Origin: Brenneria roseae subsp. roseae
GTDB taxonomy: Bacteria > Pseudomonadota > Gammaproteobacteria > Enterobacterales > Enterobacteriaceae
Direction: 5' to 3'
Length of the DNA stretch: 64,000 nucleotides
Assembly (NCBI RefSeq): GCF_003115845.1
Contig: NZ_KZ819022.1
Span: forward strand, 124,001 to 188,000
The notes beneath the pieces are model-generated. The model was not told the origin of the DNA. It made no database searches and was given only the letters and a program-made list of their open reading frames with translations. Positions 23,261-31,991 of this stretch are shown piece after piece; the first letter of the stretch is position 1, and each line of letters opens with the position of its first letter. The translations under genes were made by a program, and so were the position numbers.

Positions 23261-23383
23261 TATCCGATTTTTTCACGTCCCTAGTATGTACCTAAAATGC
23301 ACCGAGATGAATAGAAATCTTATGAGACATAGTGAACTATTATCTAATTGTTTTATTGCTACTATTTAACTTTGTTAGATGTT

Positions 23384-23482
23384 CTGAGACACTAGCTTTC
23401 TATTTGAACTGGATAATGCCAGCGGAGGGAAGTCACGGTATTCCCCAACCGGTTACCGCCTTCTTGAACGCCGGTTGGGAGA
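23384..23482 (+). promoter_or_regulatory. Truncated TPP riboswitch (thi box) in front of thiM
   Basis: From about 23405 the sequence matches the 3' half of a TPP riboswitch: the CTGGATAATGCCAG helix P5 (23409-23422), then GCGGAGGGAAGTCACGG, nearly as in E. coli thiM. The 5' half is not recognisable: no GGGGTGCCC or ACCC partner strands; only an isolated CTGAGA (23384-23389) lies at the correct 19-base distance. Downstream the expression platform is intact: a 9-bp stem CCCAACCGG (23444-23452)/CCGGTTGGG (23471-23479) covers the Shine-Dalgarno GGGAG, while TTCCC (23441-23445) can alternatively pair with GGGAA (23427-23431). Confidence 0.75.
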
Positions 23483-23485
23483 ATG

Positions 23486-24280
23486 ATGAATACTCGACCT
23501 GTCCCTTTGCCTGCTGCCTGTGCGGCGGCCTGTCTAACACAATTTCATGCGCTGTCTCCGCTTGTACACTGTCTGACCAACGATGTGGTGCAGTCGTTTA
23601 CGGCGAATGTCCTGCTGGCGTTGAACGCGTCGCCCGCGATGGTTGTCGACCCCGGCGAAGCCGCGCAGTTCAGCGCGCTGGCGGATGCGCTGCTGATTAA
23701 CGTAGGGACGCTGGAGCGGGATCGCGCAGAGGCCATGCTGGCTGCGGTTCACAGTGCGAATCAGGCGGGAACGCCGTGGGTGCTTGATCCCGTCGCCGTC
23801 GGTGGACTGACGTTCCGCACGCAGTTTTCTCATGAGTTATTAGCCCTGAAACCGGCGGCGGTTCGTGGAAACGCCTCAGAGATCATGGCGCTGTCCGGGC
23901 TGAACGCACAGGGACGCGGTGTGGACAGTACCAACGATTCGTTAAGTGCGCTGCCAGCCGCTCGCGATCTGGCGCGCCGTCTGTCTGCCGTCGTCGCCGT
24001 GACGGGAGAAATCGATTACGTCACCGATGGTGAACGGGATTTTTCGATTAACGGCGGCGATAAAATCATGACTCGCGTCGTCGGAACCGGCTGCGCCTTA
24101 TCCGCGGTGACGGCGGGATTCTGTGCGCTTGACGGCGATCGGTTGCAGCATGTGGCGACCGCCTGCTATGTCATGTCGCTGGCCGGCAGACTGGCTGCGT
24201 TACAGGCCCAGGGACCGGGCAGTTTTATCCCGGCCTTTCTCGACCGGCTTTATGGTCTGCGTGCGGAGGATCTGACATGA
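23486..24280 (+). CDS. thiM: Hydroxyethylthiazole kinase
   Basis: ThiM phosphorylates 4-methyl-5-(2-hydroxyethyl)thiazole for thiamine salvage. The 264-residue protein aligns along its whole length with E. coli ThiM; recognisable stretches are [63 protein letters not shown] and GTGCALSAV (ATP site). Two adjacent ATGs (23483 and 23486) are possible; the second is better spaced from GGGAG. It overlaps thiD by four bases (ATGA). Upstream lies the remnant riboswitch and the end of the integrated element, so expression control may have been altered. GC content jumps here compared with the left neighbour. Confidence 0.95.
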   Translation: MNTRPVPLPAACAAACLTQFHALSPLVHCLTNDVVQSFTANVLLALNASPAMVVDPGEAAQFSALADALLINVGTLERDRAEAMLAAVHSANQAGTPWVLDPVAVGGLTFRTQFSHELLALKPAAVRGNASEIMALSGLNAQGRGVDSTNDSLSALPAARDLARRLSAVVAVTGEIDYVTDGERDFSINGGDKIMTRVVGTGCALSAVTAGFCALDGDRLQHVATACYVMSLAGRLAALQAQGPGSFIPAFLDRLYGLRAEDLT

Positions 24281-25080
24281 AACGGATTAACGCACTTACG
24301 ATCGCAGGCACCGATCCCAGTGGCGGCGCGGGCATTCAGGCGGATTTAAAAACGTTTTCCGCGTTAGGGGCTTATGGCGCCTCGGTCATTACCGCGCTGG
24401 TGGCGCAGAACACGCGCGGCGTGCAGTCGGTCTACCGGATTGAACCTGCCTTTGTCGCGGCCCAATTGGATTCGGTGTTGAGTGACGTCCGTATTGATAG
24501 CGCCAAAATTGGGATGCTGGCGCAGGCGGACATTGTTGAAGCCGTTGCCGAACGGTTGCATCATTACCCACTGCCTTACCTCGTGTTGGATACGGTTATG
24601 CTGGCGAAAAGCGGCGATCCGCTGCTTTCGCCCGAGGCCGTGGAGGCGCTGCGGCGTTTATTGCTCCCTCTGGCGTCGCTGATTACGCCGAACCTGCCGG
24701 AGGCCGCCGCGCTGCTTGATTGTCAGCCTGCCGCCAGCGAGCGGGAGATGGTCGAACAGGGGGAAGCATTGCTGGCAATGGGGTGTCAGGCGGTATTGAT
24801 AAAGGGCGGACACCTGAGCGAAGAGGAAAGCCCGGACTGGTTGTTCAGCCGGCAGGCATCGCCGCTGCGTTTTACCTCCCCGCGAGTCAATACCCGGCAT
24901 ACGCATGGCACCGGGTGTACCCTCTCCGCCGCGCTTGCGGCATTGCGACCGCGGCATGCGTCCTGGGCGGATACGGTGAGAGAAGCCAAAGCGTATTTAC
25001 AACAGGCGTTGCAACAGGCGGATTCGCTGGAGGTCGGGCAGGGGATCGGGCCGGTACATCATTTCTATCGCTGGTGGTGA
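24277..25080 (+). CDS. thiD: Hydroxymethylpyrimidine kinase/HMP-P kinase
   Basis: ThiD performs two successive phosphorylations of 4-amino-5-hydroxymethyl-2-methylpyrimidine, giving the pyrimidine partner for thiamine phosphate synthesis. The 267-residue protein begins [27 protein letters not shown], the substrate-binding signature of the family, and has the ribokinase-type ending [13 protein letters not shown] with the anion-hole GTGC. Length equals the E. coli protein. Its ATG overlaps the thiM stop, so the two are translationally coupled in one operon. No thiE lies adjacent. Confidence 0.95.
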   Translation: MKRINALTIAGTDPSGGAGIQADLKTFSALGAYGASVITALVAQNTRGVQSVYRIEPAFVAAQLDSVLSDVRIDSAKIGMLAQADIVEAVAERLHHYPLPYLVLDTVMLAKSGDPLLSPEAVEALRRLLLPLASLITPNLPEAAALLDCQPAASEREMVEQGEALLAMGCQAVLIKGGHLSEEESPDWLFSRQASPLRFTSPRVNTRHTHGTGCTLSAALAALRPRHASWADTVREAKAYLQQALQQADSLEVGQGIGPVHHFYRWW

Positions 25081-25416
25081 AAGAAAGGAATAAGAAAATC
25101 ACCTGGATAAAATAGTCTGAATTCATGGACATCCTGACATACTCCCGGTAATTTTTGCTGATAAATAAGCGGGTTGCTCTTTAAGTGGTGACTCGTTTTG
25201 CCTTGATTTCTTCATTCCTGTATTTGCATTTAAAGAGGACAACAAGTATAAGCCGTTGGCATTGTGGCGCGGACTCAGGTCGTGCGGCACGATGATAAAC
25301 AAGTCGTCGGTAAATCGTGATCAGAGGCAGTAGTGACACATAAGAATAATAACCTTGCAGGCGAGCAAGAGCGCAGGCAGTACCAGCAGCCGTTAAACAG
25401 CAGTGAGGGAAAGGCG
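25081..25416. other. Intergenic stretch between thiD and psiE
   Basis: No gene is supported here. The psiE promoter is expected in it; no clear Pho box or CRP site was found by eye. Short frames on both strands are shadows. Confidence 0.4.
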
Positions 25417-25824
25417 ATGGCAGGTTCAACACGTGGCATCATGATCGCCAAAATACTTCAGACGATACTCAATGTCGGATTACTGTTATTGGCCACCATA
25501 CTGGTTATTTTTCTGGCCAAGGAAACCATTCATCTGGCAAAGGTATTATTGTTCAGCAGCGAGAGGGACTCTGCCTATCAGTTGATCGAAGGTATTGTTA
25601 TCTATTTCCTCTATTTTGAGTTTATTGCGCTGATCGTGAAATATTTCCAGGCCGGATATCATTTTCCGCTGCGCTATTTTATCTATATCGGTATTACTGC
25701 GATTATCCGGCTGATTATTGTCGACCACAAAAGCCCGAGCGACACGTTGATATACTCGGGCGCAATTTTGTTGCTGGTGGTGACGCTTTATCTGGCAAAC
25801 AGTAACCGGCTAAAACGCGAATAA
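25417..25824 (+). CDS. psiE: Phosphate-starvation-inducible membrane protein PsiE
   Basis: From ATG 25417 (preceded by AGGGAAAGGCG) the protein is 135 residues, as in E. coli (136); an upstream GTG at 25333 would add 28 residues that the family lacks. Four hydrophobic segments are visible (about residues 15-35, 55-78, 82-103 and 108-127). The conserved block [15 protein letters not shown] followed by [17 protein letters not shown] and VDHKSP is typical of PsiE. The protein is induced by phosphate starvation in E. coli; its molecular role is unknown. Single gene. Confidence 0.93.
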   Translation: MAGSTRGIMIAKILQTILNVGLLLLATILVIFLAKETIHLAKVLLFSSERDSAYQLIEGIVIYFLYFEFIALIVKYFQAGYHFPLRYFIYIGITAIIRLIIVDHKSPSDTLIYSGAILLLVVTLYLANSNRLKRE

Positions 25825-25861
25825 TCCCGATTCCGGTTATACCGACAGGCCGCCATACCTG

Positions 25862-26761
25862 CTATCCCAACAGGGCGCACTGTGGCGGCAAACGACACTG
25901 AATGGCGGCGGGCAATACCTCGATATGAAAACGTTTTGCCCTGAGCGGTTCACCGTCCAGATTGAATGTCATCTCGTCCGGCGCGATGATTTCCAGCCAG
26001 GGTAACGTAGCGGAAATCATGTTCTGGTTTTCACTGCCGGTGAACCACGTCTGTAGCATATTGGGCAGCAGTTCCTGCGCGGAAAGCACGCTGAGCTCCA
26101 GAAACCCGTCGTTAATCAATGCCTCCGGGCAAAGCTGTTGTCCTCCGCCTGCCTGACGGCCATTCCCCACGGCAATGACCAGCGTATCGCCCGACCAGCT
26201 AAAGTCCGGCCCGCGGATCTCACAGCGTTCGGATTGCAGCATATCCATGCGGAATAGCGCATGGAGCACATAAGACGCGCCCCCCAACGCCGATTTCATC
26301 CTGGCAGGCGTTTCTGTGGTAATCCGCGTGGTGAATCCGCCTGTCGCCATGTTGATGAAATAGTGTTCGTCATTCACTTTCGCCATATCGATCGCCGTTG
26401 CCCGGCCTTTGATCGCCAGCGTCAACGCGTGGTGCAGGTCGATGGGGATCTGACAACTGGTCGAGAAGTCATTGGCGGTTCCCAATGGAACAATGCCAAG
26501 ACAAGGGCGTCGTCCTTCCGGTTGTCTGGCAATCGCTGCCGCAACCTCATTAACCGTGCCATCGCCGCCTGCGGCGATCACATTGTCGGCCTTCAGGCGG
26601 ATTGCTTCTTCTACATAGCGTTGCGCATCGCCAAATTCCCAGGTTACGCGCACATCCAGATGATAGCCGTCCTGACGCAGCGCCCCAATCGCCTCACGAA
26701 GTTCCTCATTATCTGCGCTTTTCCCGTTCAGAATCAGTAAAGTCATCGGGCGTTTATCCAT
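25862..26761 (-). CDS. yegS: Lipid kinase YegS
   Basis: YegS phosphorylates lipids such as phosphatidylglycerol in vitro and belongs to the diacylglycerol kinase-like family. From the ATG at 26761 (GGAG six bases upstream) the 299-residue protein shows the family motifs [20 protein letters not shown] (nucleotide-binding GGDGT), PLGTANDF, and the C-terminal FNLDGEPL with a metal-binding aspartate. It is close to the E. coli protein in length and sequence. The gene runs toward psiE from the other strand, and CyaR lies upstream on the same strand. Confidence 0.95.
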   Translation of the reverse strand: MDKRPMTLLILNGKSADNEELREAIGALRQDGYHLDVRVTWEFGDAQRYVEEAIRLKADNVIAAGGDGTVNEVAAAIARQPEGRRPCLGIVPLGTANDFSTSCQIPIDLHHALTLAIKGRATAIDMAKVNDEHYFINMATGGFTTRITTETPARMKSALGGASYVLHALFRMDMLQSERCEIRGPDFSWSGDTLVIAVGNGRQAGGGQQLCPEALINDGFLELSVLSAQELLPNMLQTWFTGSENQNMISATLPWLEIIAPDEMTFNLDGEPLRAKRFHIEVLPAAIQCRLPPQCALLG

Positions 26762-26931
26762 AGCATTCTCCATATCAGGACATTCAGATGAAAGGCGGCG
26801 GATTTAACCCTGATAATCATAGTCAGGAAATACCAACACAGGTATCAGAAGAATCGGTGAATTGAGCGCCGTGGGGGCACGCGTGCAGTCAGGATCGTGT
26901 GGCGACGGGAGATATGTTGAGGGACAGATAA

Positions 26932-27023
26932 AGAAAAAGCCAGCTCAAGGGAGATTGAGCTGGCCAAGGAGGTGGTTCCTAGTAGTATCACTACGCTTAT
27001 TTTTCGTTCTAGATTTTCTCAGC
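26932..27023 (-). ncRNA. cyaR: Small RNA CyaR
   Basis: The minus strand between yegQ and yegS contains AGGAACCACCTCCTT, the conserved seed of CyaR that pairs with ompX and other ribosome-binding sites, followed by GCCAGCTCAATCTCCCTTGAGCTGGC and a T-run, its terminator. The 5' end is placed at 27023 because GCTGAGAAAA resembles the known GCTGAAAAAC start and gives a length of about 91 nt (87 in E. coli). A -10-like TAGTAT is at 27035-27030. The position next to yegQ is the same as in E. coli. Hfq-dependent, repressed targets include outer-membrane protein genes (family knowledge). Confidence 0.92.
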
Positions 27024-27056
27024 AAGGCAATACTAACCAGAAGGATTGGTCATTGA

Positions 27057-27072
27057 TGTGATCCGATTCTAA
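27057..27072 (-). promoter_or_regulatory. CRP-like site of cyaR at -41.5
   Basis: TGTGA, six bases, then TCTAA (three of five positions fit the right half TCACA). The centre (27064.5) is 41.5 bases upstream of the inferred start at 27023, which is the class II position expected for the CRP-activated cyaR promoter. Confidence 0.6.
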
Positions 27073-27218
27073 TATTTGTCAAAAACCATGTTGTTTGTGG
27101 TTATACCCGCTATATTTATCCCGCTTTATCGGTGATTTTGCCTGCCGGATCCGGTAACGACGAAGGTGCGTCATGCGTTGACAACCGATTACCGGCGGCA
27201 ATCGGTTGTCATACCGGA

Positions 27219-28580
27219 CTATTTGGCGTTTGGATTACGGGTGGTGGTGCCGGGCAAATTACGCAACAGCAGCGCATATTCCAGCGCAACATCTGCGGGA
27301 ACCGGCAAATAGACAATGTGTCCGTTACCCGGCGCGACGTCTGCCGCCTGGCCTTTGGCATTTTGCATGGCTTCAATGGTGAACTGAATATTGCCGCCGG
27401 GCGTCATCATTTCCACACTGTCGCCGCAGGAAAATTTGTTTTTTACCGCCACTTCCGCCAGACCGTCACGGCGCACGCCGGTAAATTCACCCACAAACTG
27501 CTGGCGATCGGAGACGGAATAGCCGTAGTCGTAATTCTGGTAATCTTCATGGACGTGGCGGCGCAGGAAACCTTCGGTGTAGCCGCGGTGGGCCAGACCT
27601 TCCAGCGTTTGCAGCAGCGTCGGATCGAAGGGTTTCCCCGCGGCCGCGTCATCAATGGCACGACGATACACCTGAGCGGTGCGGGCACAGTAGTAGAAGG
27701 ACTTGGTGCGGCCTTCGATCTTCAGCGAATGAACCTGCATTTGCGTCAGGCGTTCTACGTGCTGAATCGCGCGTAAATCGCGGGAGTTCATAATGTAGGT
27801 GCCGTGCTCGTCTTCAAATGCGCTCATGTACTCGCCGGGGCGCTGATTTTCTTCCAGCATAAAGACTTTGTCGGTAGGCGCGCCGATACCCAGCGTCGGC
27901 TCAACGTTTTTCACCGCAATGGGTTCGTGCTGGTGGACAATATTGCCCGCGTCGTCTTCTTTTCCTTCCTGTACGTTATATTCCCAGCGGCAGGCGTTGG
28001 TGCAGGTGCCTTGATTGGGGTCGCGTTTGTTGATGTAGCCGGACAGCAGGCAACGCCCGGAATAGGCCATGCACAGGGCGCCGTGGACAAAGATCTCCAG
28101 CTCCATTTCCGGCACCTGTCTGCGGATTTCCTCGATCTCTTCCAGCGACAGCTCGCGGGATAAAATTACGCGGCTGAGCCCCATTTGCTGCCAGAACTTC
28201 ACCGTGGCCCAGTTCACGGCGTTGGCCTGAACGGAAAGATGAATCGGCATCTGCGGAAAGTTTTCCCGTACCAGCATAATCAAGCCGGGATCGGACATGA
28301 TCAACGCATCCGGCCCCATATCAACGACGGGTTGCAGATCGCGCAGGAAAGTTTTCAGCTTGGCGTTGTGGGGCGCAATGTTGACCACAACATAGAATTT
28401 TTTACCCAGATCGTGCGCTTCCGTAATGGCTTGCGCCAGCGTCTGGTGGTTGAATTCGTTGTTGCGGACTCGCAGGCTGTAGCGGGGTTGACCGGCATAA
28501 ATCGCATCAGCGCCATAGGCAAAGGCGTAACGCATATTTTTCAGCGTACCGGCCGGAGAAAGTAATTCCGGTTTGAACAT
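27219..28580 (-). CDS. trhP: tRNA uridine-34 hydroxylase YegQ/TrhP
   Basis: From the ATG at 28580 the protein has 453 residues, as in E. coli. It is a U32-family protein (collagenase-like by name) that, with a second protein, adds hydroxyl groups to U34 in tRNA for the ho5U/cmo5U pathway. The start MFKPELLSPAGTLKNM and the blocks SVQANAVN, GALCMAYSGRCLLS and QGTCTNACRWEY (cysteines for an iron-sulfur cluster) are conserved. A frame beginning eight codons earlier is unlikely. CyaR is just downstream, as in E. coli. Confidence 0.95.
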   Translation of the reverse strand: MFKPELLSPAGTLKNMRYAFAYGADAIYAGQPRYSLRVRNNEFNHQTLAQAITEAHDLGKKFYVVVNIAPHNAKLKTFLRDLQPVVDMGPDALIMSDPGLIMLVRENFPQMPIHLSVQANAVNWATVKFWQQMGLSRVILSRELSLEEIEEIRRQVPEMELEIFVHGALCMAYSGRCLLSGYINKRDPNQGTCTNACRWEYNVQEGKEDDAGNIVHQHEPIAVKNVEPTLGIGAPTDKVFMLEENQRPGEYMSAFEDEHGTYIMNSRDLRAIQHVERLTQMQVHSLKIEGRTKSFYYCARTAQVYRRAIDDAAAGKPFDPTLLQTLEGLAHRGYTEGFLRRHVHEDYQNYDYGYSVSDRQQFVGEFTGVRRDGLAEVAVKNKFSCGDSVEMMTPGGNIQFTIEAMQNAKGQAADVAPGNGHIVYLPVPADVALEYALLLRNLPGTTTRNPNAK

Positions 28581-28764
28581 GGGAGAGCTCTCGATTCTGA
28601 TCACAAGTCAGGCTGCTCCCGGCGGGAGCAGTAAAGGCGGCGATTCTAGCGCTAATAAATAAAAAATGCAGCAGACGGTCTACAAAAAGTAGGCCTATTC
28701 TTTGATGTGCATCAAGTGTGACGGCCCGCGAAGTCACATTGCCTCACGGGCGTGATGATGGCGA

Positions 28765-29724
28765 TTAACGGCTGGCGATAACCGACTTGCCAAGTTGTTC
28801 GCGATTATGCAAACGATACAGATCAACCAGCGGACCTTTTGGAATGATGCCGGTAGGATTCAGCCATAAAATGCCGTAATAACCGGCTTTGATATGATCG
28901 ATGTTGACGGTTTCCGCGATACCCGGCCACTGATAAAGTTCGCGCAGGTAGTTCGACAGATTCGGATAATCTTCAATACGGCGCAGATTACATTTGAAGG
29001 CGCCGTGGTAGGCGACATCAAAACGAATCAGCGTAACGAACAGACGCCAGTCCGCTTCGGTCAGGGTATTACCGGCAATATAGCGATGGGTTGCCAGATG
29101 TTTTTCGAGTTCATCCAAGGTGCTGAACAGGGCGGTAACCGATTGATCGTAGCTTTTCTGCGTTCTGGAGAAGCCCGTTTTGTACACGCCGTTGTTCACA
29201 TTGTGATAGATCGTTTCATTCCAGCTATCGATCTCGCCACGCAGGGCGGCCGGGTAAAAATCCAGACGGTTATCGTTCAGATCGTTAAAGGCATCGTTCA
29301 GAATGCGGATGATTTCTGAGGATTCATTGTTAATAATCCGGCCTTCCTGACGATCCCACAGTACGGGAACCGAGACTTTTCCCGTATAGTGCGGCTCGCT
29401 GGCGGTGTAAAGCTGGTGCAGAAAACGAATGGGCGCAACATGTTCTCCCGCATCCTGCGGGGTAGAAAATTCCCAGCCGTTATCGCCGATGCGCGGCTCT
29501 GCTATGGAGACCGGAATGATCTTCTCCAGCGTTTTCAACTTGCGGAAAATCAGCGTACGCGATGCCCACGGACAGAGATACGAGACAAAAAGCTGGTAAC
29601 GCCCGGCTTCAGGAACAATCTCGGTTTGCCGGAATCTGGTTTTCTGCCGATGAAAGGCGCCGTTTTTTATTTCTTCGGCCGCGACATCGCCGCTGACCCA
29701 TTTGCCGTCTACTAAACCTGACAT
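28765..29724 (-). CDS. Glutathionyl-hydroquinone reductase (YqjG/ECM4 type)
   Basis: The ATG at 29724 follows AGAGGATAATACG; a longer frame to 29772 lacks support. The 319-residue protein has the catalytic motif YLCPWASR (Cys in C-P-W), an N-terminal thioredoxin-like domain and the C-terminal helical GST domain. The family reduces glutathionyl-hydroquinones and similar adducts and acts in the cytoplasm in stress tolerance and aromatic-compound detoxification (family knowledge). A SMSGLVDGKW-like N-terminus and IGDNGWEF block agree with bacterial members of this group. It is a single gene between yegQ and baeR, which is not its usual E. coli place. Confidence 0.88.
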   Translation of the reverse strand: MSGLVDGKWVSGDVAAEEIKNGAFHRQKTRFRQTEIVPEAGRYQLFVSYLCPWASRTLIFRKLKTLEKIIPVSIAEPRIGDNGWEFSTPQDAGEHVAPIRFLHQLYTASEPHYTGKVSVPVLWDRQEGRIINNESSEIIRILNDAFNDLNDNRLDFYPAALRGEIDSWNETIYHNVNNGVYKTGFSRTQKSYDQSVTALFSTLDELEKHLATHRYIAGNTLTEADWRLFVTLIRFDVAYHGAFKCNLRRIEDYPNLSNYLRELYQWPGIAETVNIDHIKAGYYGILWLNPTGIIPKGPLVDLYRLHNREQLGKSVIASR

Positions 29725-29800
29725 CGTATTATCCTCTAAATGGGCCTCGCCCCGGCGTTGCCCGTGCATCATGTTTCAATTTGATGAAACGTGGCCTGGT

Positions 29801-30523
29801 TTAAACCTCCTCACAGGGCGCCGCTTCCCAGCGATAGCCCATCCCGTAAACGGTGCGGATAAAGGAGGTTTCCTCATCAAGCTGTTCCAGTTTGCGGCGC
29901 AGGTTCTTGATGTGGCTATCGATCGTGCGATCGGTGACGACGCGGTAGTCGTCATAGAGTTTATCCAGCAGTTCCTCACGGGAAAAAACCTTGCCCGGTT
30001 CGGTGGATAATGTTTTTAACAGCCTGAACTCTGCCGGGGTCAGGTCGAGATTCTGGCCGAGGTAGCTGGCCTGAAAACCGCTTTTATCGATCAGTAACGC
30101 GGTTTTCTCCATCGGTTGGCGGGGATCGTTTTGCCAGCCGCAGCGGCGGAGTAAGGTCCTGACTCTGACCACCACTTCGCGTGGGCTGAAGGGTTTGCAA
30201 ATGTAATCATCCGCGCCGATTTCCAACCCGAGCAGGCGATCGATCTCTTCGCTGCGGGCGGTCACCATAATGATGGGCACGTTGGAGAACTGACGGATGG
30301 TGCAGCAGATGGTCAGGCCATCGCAGCCCGGCAGCATCAGATCCAGCAGAATCAGGGCGGGTGGATTTTTTCGTACCCAATCAACGACGTCACTGCCGTT
30401 GGTGATCCAGTGGGTTTGATAATCTGCCGCCTGAAGATAATCGACCAGTAATTGTCCCAGCTTTGGCTCGTCTTCAACGATCAATACGGGTAAAGGATTA
30501 GCGAAAGTCGATTCAGTTGTCAT
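29801..30523 (-). CDS. baeR: Envelope-stress response regulator BaeR
   Basis: BaeR activates mdtABCD and other envelope genes when phosphorylated by BaeS. The 240 residues are equal in length to E. coli BaeR. The receiver domain has the acidic pocket (EDE at 17-19) and phospho-acceptor Asp61 ([10 protein letters not shown]), with Lys in CKPFSPREV; the C-terminal OmpR-type winged helix ends with [11 protein letters not shown] and a GYRWE motif. It lies 24 bases downstream of baeS in the operon mdtABCD-baeSR. The order matches E. coli. No anomalies. Confidence 0.95.
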   Translation of the reverse strand: MTTESTFANPLPVLIVEDEPKLGQLLVDYLQAADYQTHWITNGSDVVDWVRKNPPALILLDLMLPGCDGLTICCTIRQFSNVPIIMVTARSEEIDRLLGLEIGADDYICKPFSPREVVVRVRTLLRRCGWQNDPRQPMEKTALLIDKSGFQASYLGQNLDLTPAEFRLLKTLSTEPGKVFSREELLDKLYDDYRVVTDRTIDSHIKNLRRKLEQLDEETSFIRTVYGMGYRWEAAPCEEV

Positions 30524-30547
30524 TATTCCGGGTTCTGTTGTGACGCG

Positions 30548-31984
30548 TTATTCCGATGAATGTAAAGGTAGCTCGACGGTAATCAACAGGCCACCCCATG
30601 AGGAGTGTTCAGCATACAGTCGTCCGCCATGAGCCTCAACGATATTATTGCAAATGGCCAACCCCAGTCCGGAGCCGCCGCTGGCGCGATTGCGCGAGCT
30701 TTCCGCCCGGTAAAACCGTTCAAAAATCAGCGTAAGCTGTTCATCGGTGACGCCGGGGGCGCTGTCCTGCCAGGTTATCAGCAGCTGCTTCTGACGCAGC
30801 GCAACCTGGATAGCCAGTTTCCCTTGCTCATCAGTATAGCGCAGGCTGTTTTCCAGCAGGTTATTAAACAGCTGGCTCAATCGATCCGGATCGCCGAAAA
30901 CCGTAGCCTGTAAAACCATAGCCTGTAAAACCATAGCCTGTAAAACCGGTGCCTGTAAAACCGGGGATGGCGAAGGACAGTCCATCGTCAGCGTTATGTG
31001 TTTTTTCTGATAGCGATCGCTGAATGCGGCAATCGCGATATGCAGCAGTTGCACAATATCCACGGGAACCTTGCGATAGGCCAGCGCGCCCAGATCGGAG
31101 AACGACAGCTGGTGAAGATCGTCGACCAGCTTGGTTAACGTCGCCACTTCCGCCTGTAGCGAACTCAGCGAATTGGCATTAGGTTGCCGAACGCCATCCT
31201 GTAACGCCTCGAGTTCTCCACGCAGTACGGCCAGCGGCGTGCGCAGTTCGTGGGAAACATCGGCCATGAAATCCCGTCGGGACTGTTCATTTTTTTCTAA
31301 TGCACTGGCGAGCTGATTAAAATCCTGTGCCAGACGGCCGAGTTCATCGTGCGTACTGGCGGATACGCGTGCGCTAAAATCTCCGGCGGCCAGATGGTGT
31401 ATGCCGTTTACCAGCCGTTTTACCGGGGCCAGCAGACCGCGTGCGGTTAACCAGGTCACAATAATGGCCAGCAGGGTCGACAGCGCGACAATCAGCCAGC
31501 TGGTTCGCTGCTGCTGCTTGTCAAAATTGATATCGGCATCGCGGGTTAGCCGTTCGATGGGAGAGGCGACAATCCAGCCGACCGTCTGATTCTGGACGAT
31601 AATCGGCTGCCACGTGCTATCCCTGGATACCGGCGCCGGAGAACCAAACAGCCTGTTTTTGGCGGCATCCAGCACCCAGAGGCGTACTCGCCAGCCCTGC
31701 ATGCTGTTGCTGGTATTGTTGTCGTCAGTACTCTGATCCATCGAATGCAGCATTTTAAAAACCAGCCGTTCGTTATTTCGCAGAAACGACCAGTCGCCTC
31801 GCAGCTGATATTGCTCGGCCAGCGCGTCACGCAACTGAATGACCCGTTGTTCGTTGCCGTTCTTGATGTAGTCAATAAATCCGCGCTCGAAGCTCATGCG
31901 CACGCCCCAGTGCATGGTGATCAAGACCAGCATACAGGTGGCGAAAATGGCGAGGAAAAGCTTGGCGGTAATTCCGAATTTCAT
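30548..31984 (-). CDS. baeS: Sensor kinase BaeS with in-frame tandem repeat
   Basis: BaeS is the membrane histidine kinase of the BaeSR envelope-stress system. The 478-residue protein has a first transmembrane helix (about 8-26), a periplasmic sensor region, a second helix (about 162-184), a HAMP domain, the phospho-acceptor His245 in DVSHELRTP, the N box LFNNLLENS (372-380) and a GLGLAI G2 box. It is about eleven residues longer than E. coli BaeS (467). Part of the difference is residues 341-361, where VLQA occurs four times with one spacer residue, encoded by four 15-bp DNA repeats, directly before the N box. It starts seven bases after mdtD. Confidence 0.95.
   Translation of the reverse strand: MKFGITAKLFLAIFATCMLVLITMHWGVRMSFERGFIDYIKNGNEQRVIQLRDALAEQYQLRGDWSFLRNNERLVFKMLHSMDQSTDDNNTSNSMQGWRVRLWVLDAAKNRLFGSPAPVSRDSTWQPIIVQNQTVGWIVASPIERLTRDADINFDKQQQRTSWLIVALSTLLAIIVTWLTARGLLAPVKRLVNGIHHLAAGDFSARVSASTHDELGRLAQDFNQLASALEKNEQSRRDFMADVSHELRTPLAVLRGELEALQDGVRQPNANSLSSLQAEVATLTKLVDDLHQLSFSDLGALAYRKVPVDIVQLLHIAIAAFSDRYQKKHITLTMDCPSPSPVLQAPVLQAMVLQAMVLQATVFGDPDRLSQLFNNLLENSLRYTDEQGKLAIQVALRQKQLLITWQDSAPGVTDEQLTLIFERFYRAESSRNRASGGSGLGLAICNNIVEAHGGRLYAEHSSWGGLLITVELPLHSSE
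30901..30960. repeat. Four 15-bp tandem repeats inside baeS
   Basis: Units at 30901-30915, 30916-30930, 30931-30945 and 30946-30960 are CC(G/A)TAGCCTGTAAAA-type; the second and third are identical and the first and fourth differ by one to three bases. Each encodes V-L-Q-A-x on the minus strand, so gain or loss keeps the frame. Confidence 0.9.
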
Positions 31985-31991
31985 AGCAACC

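Noticed and set aside
27132..27776. 214-codon frame antisense to yegQ
   Set aside because: Shadow frame opposite a conserved gene.
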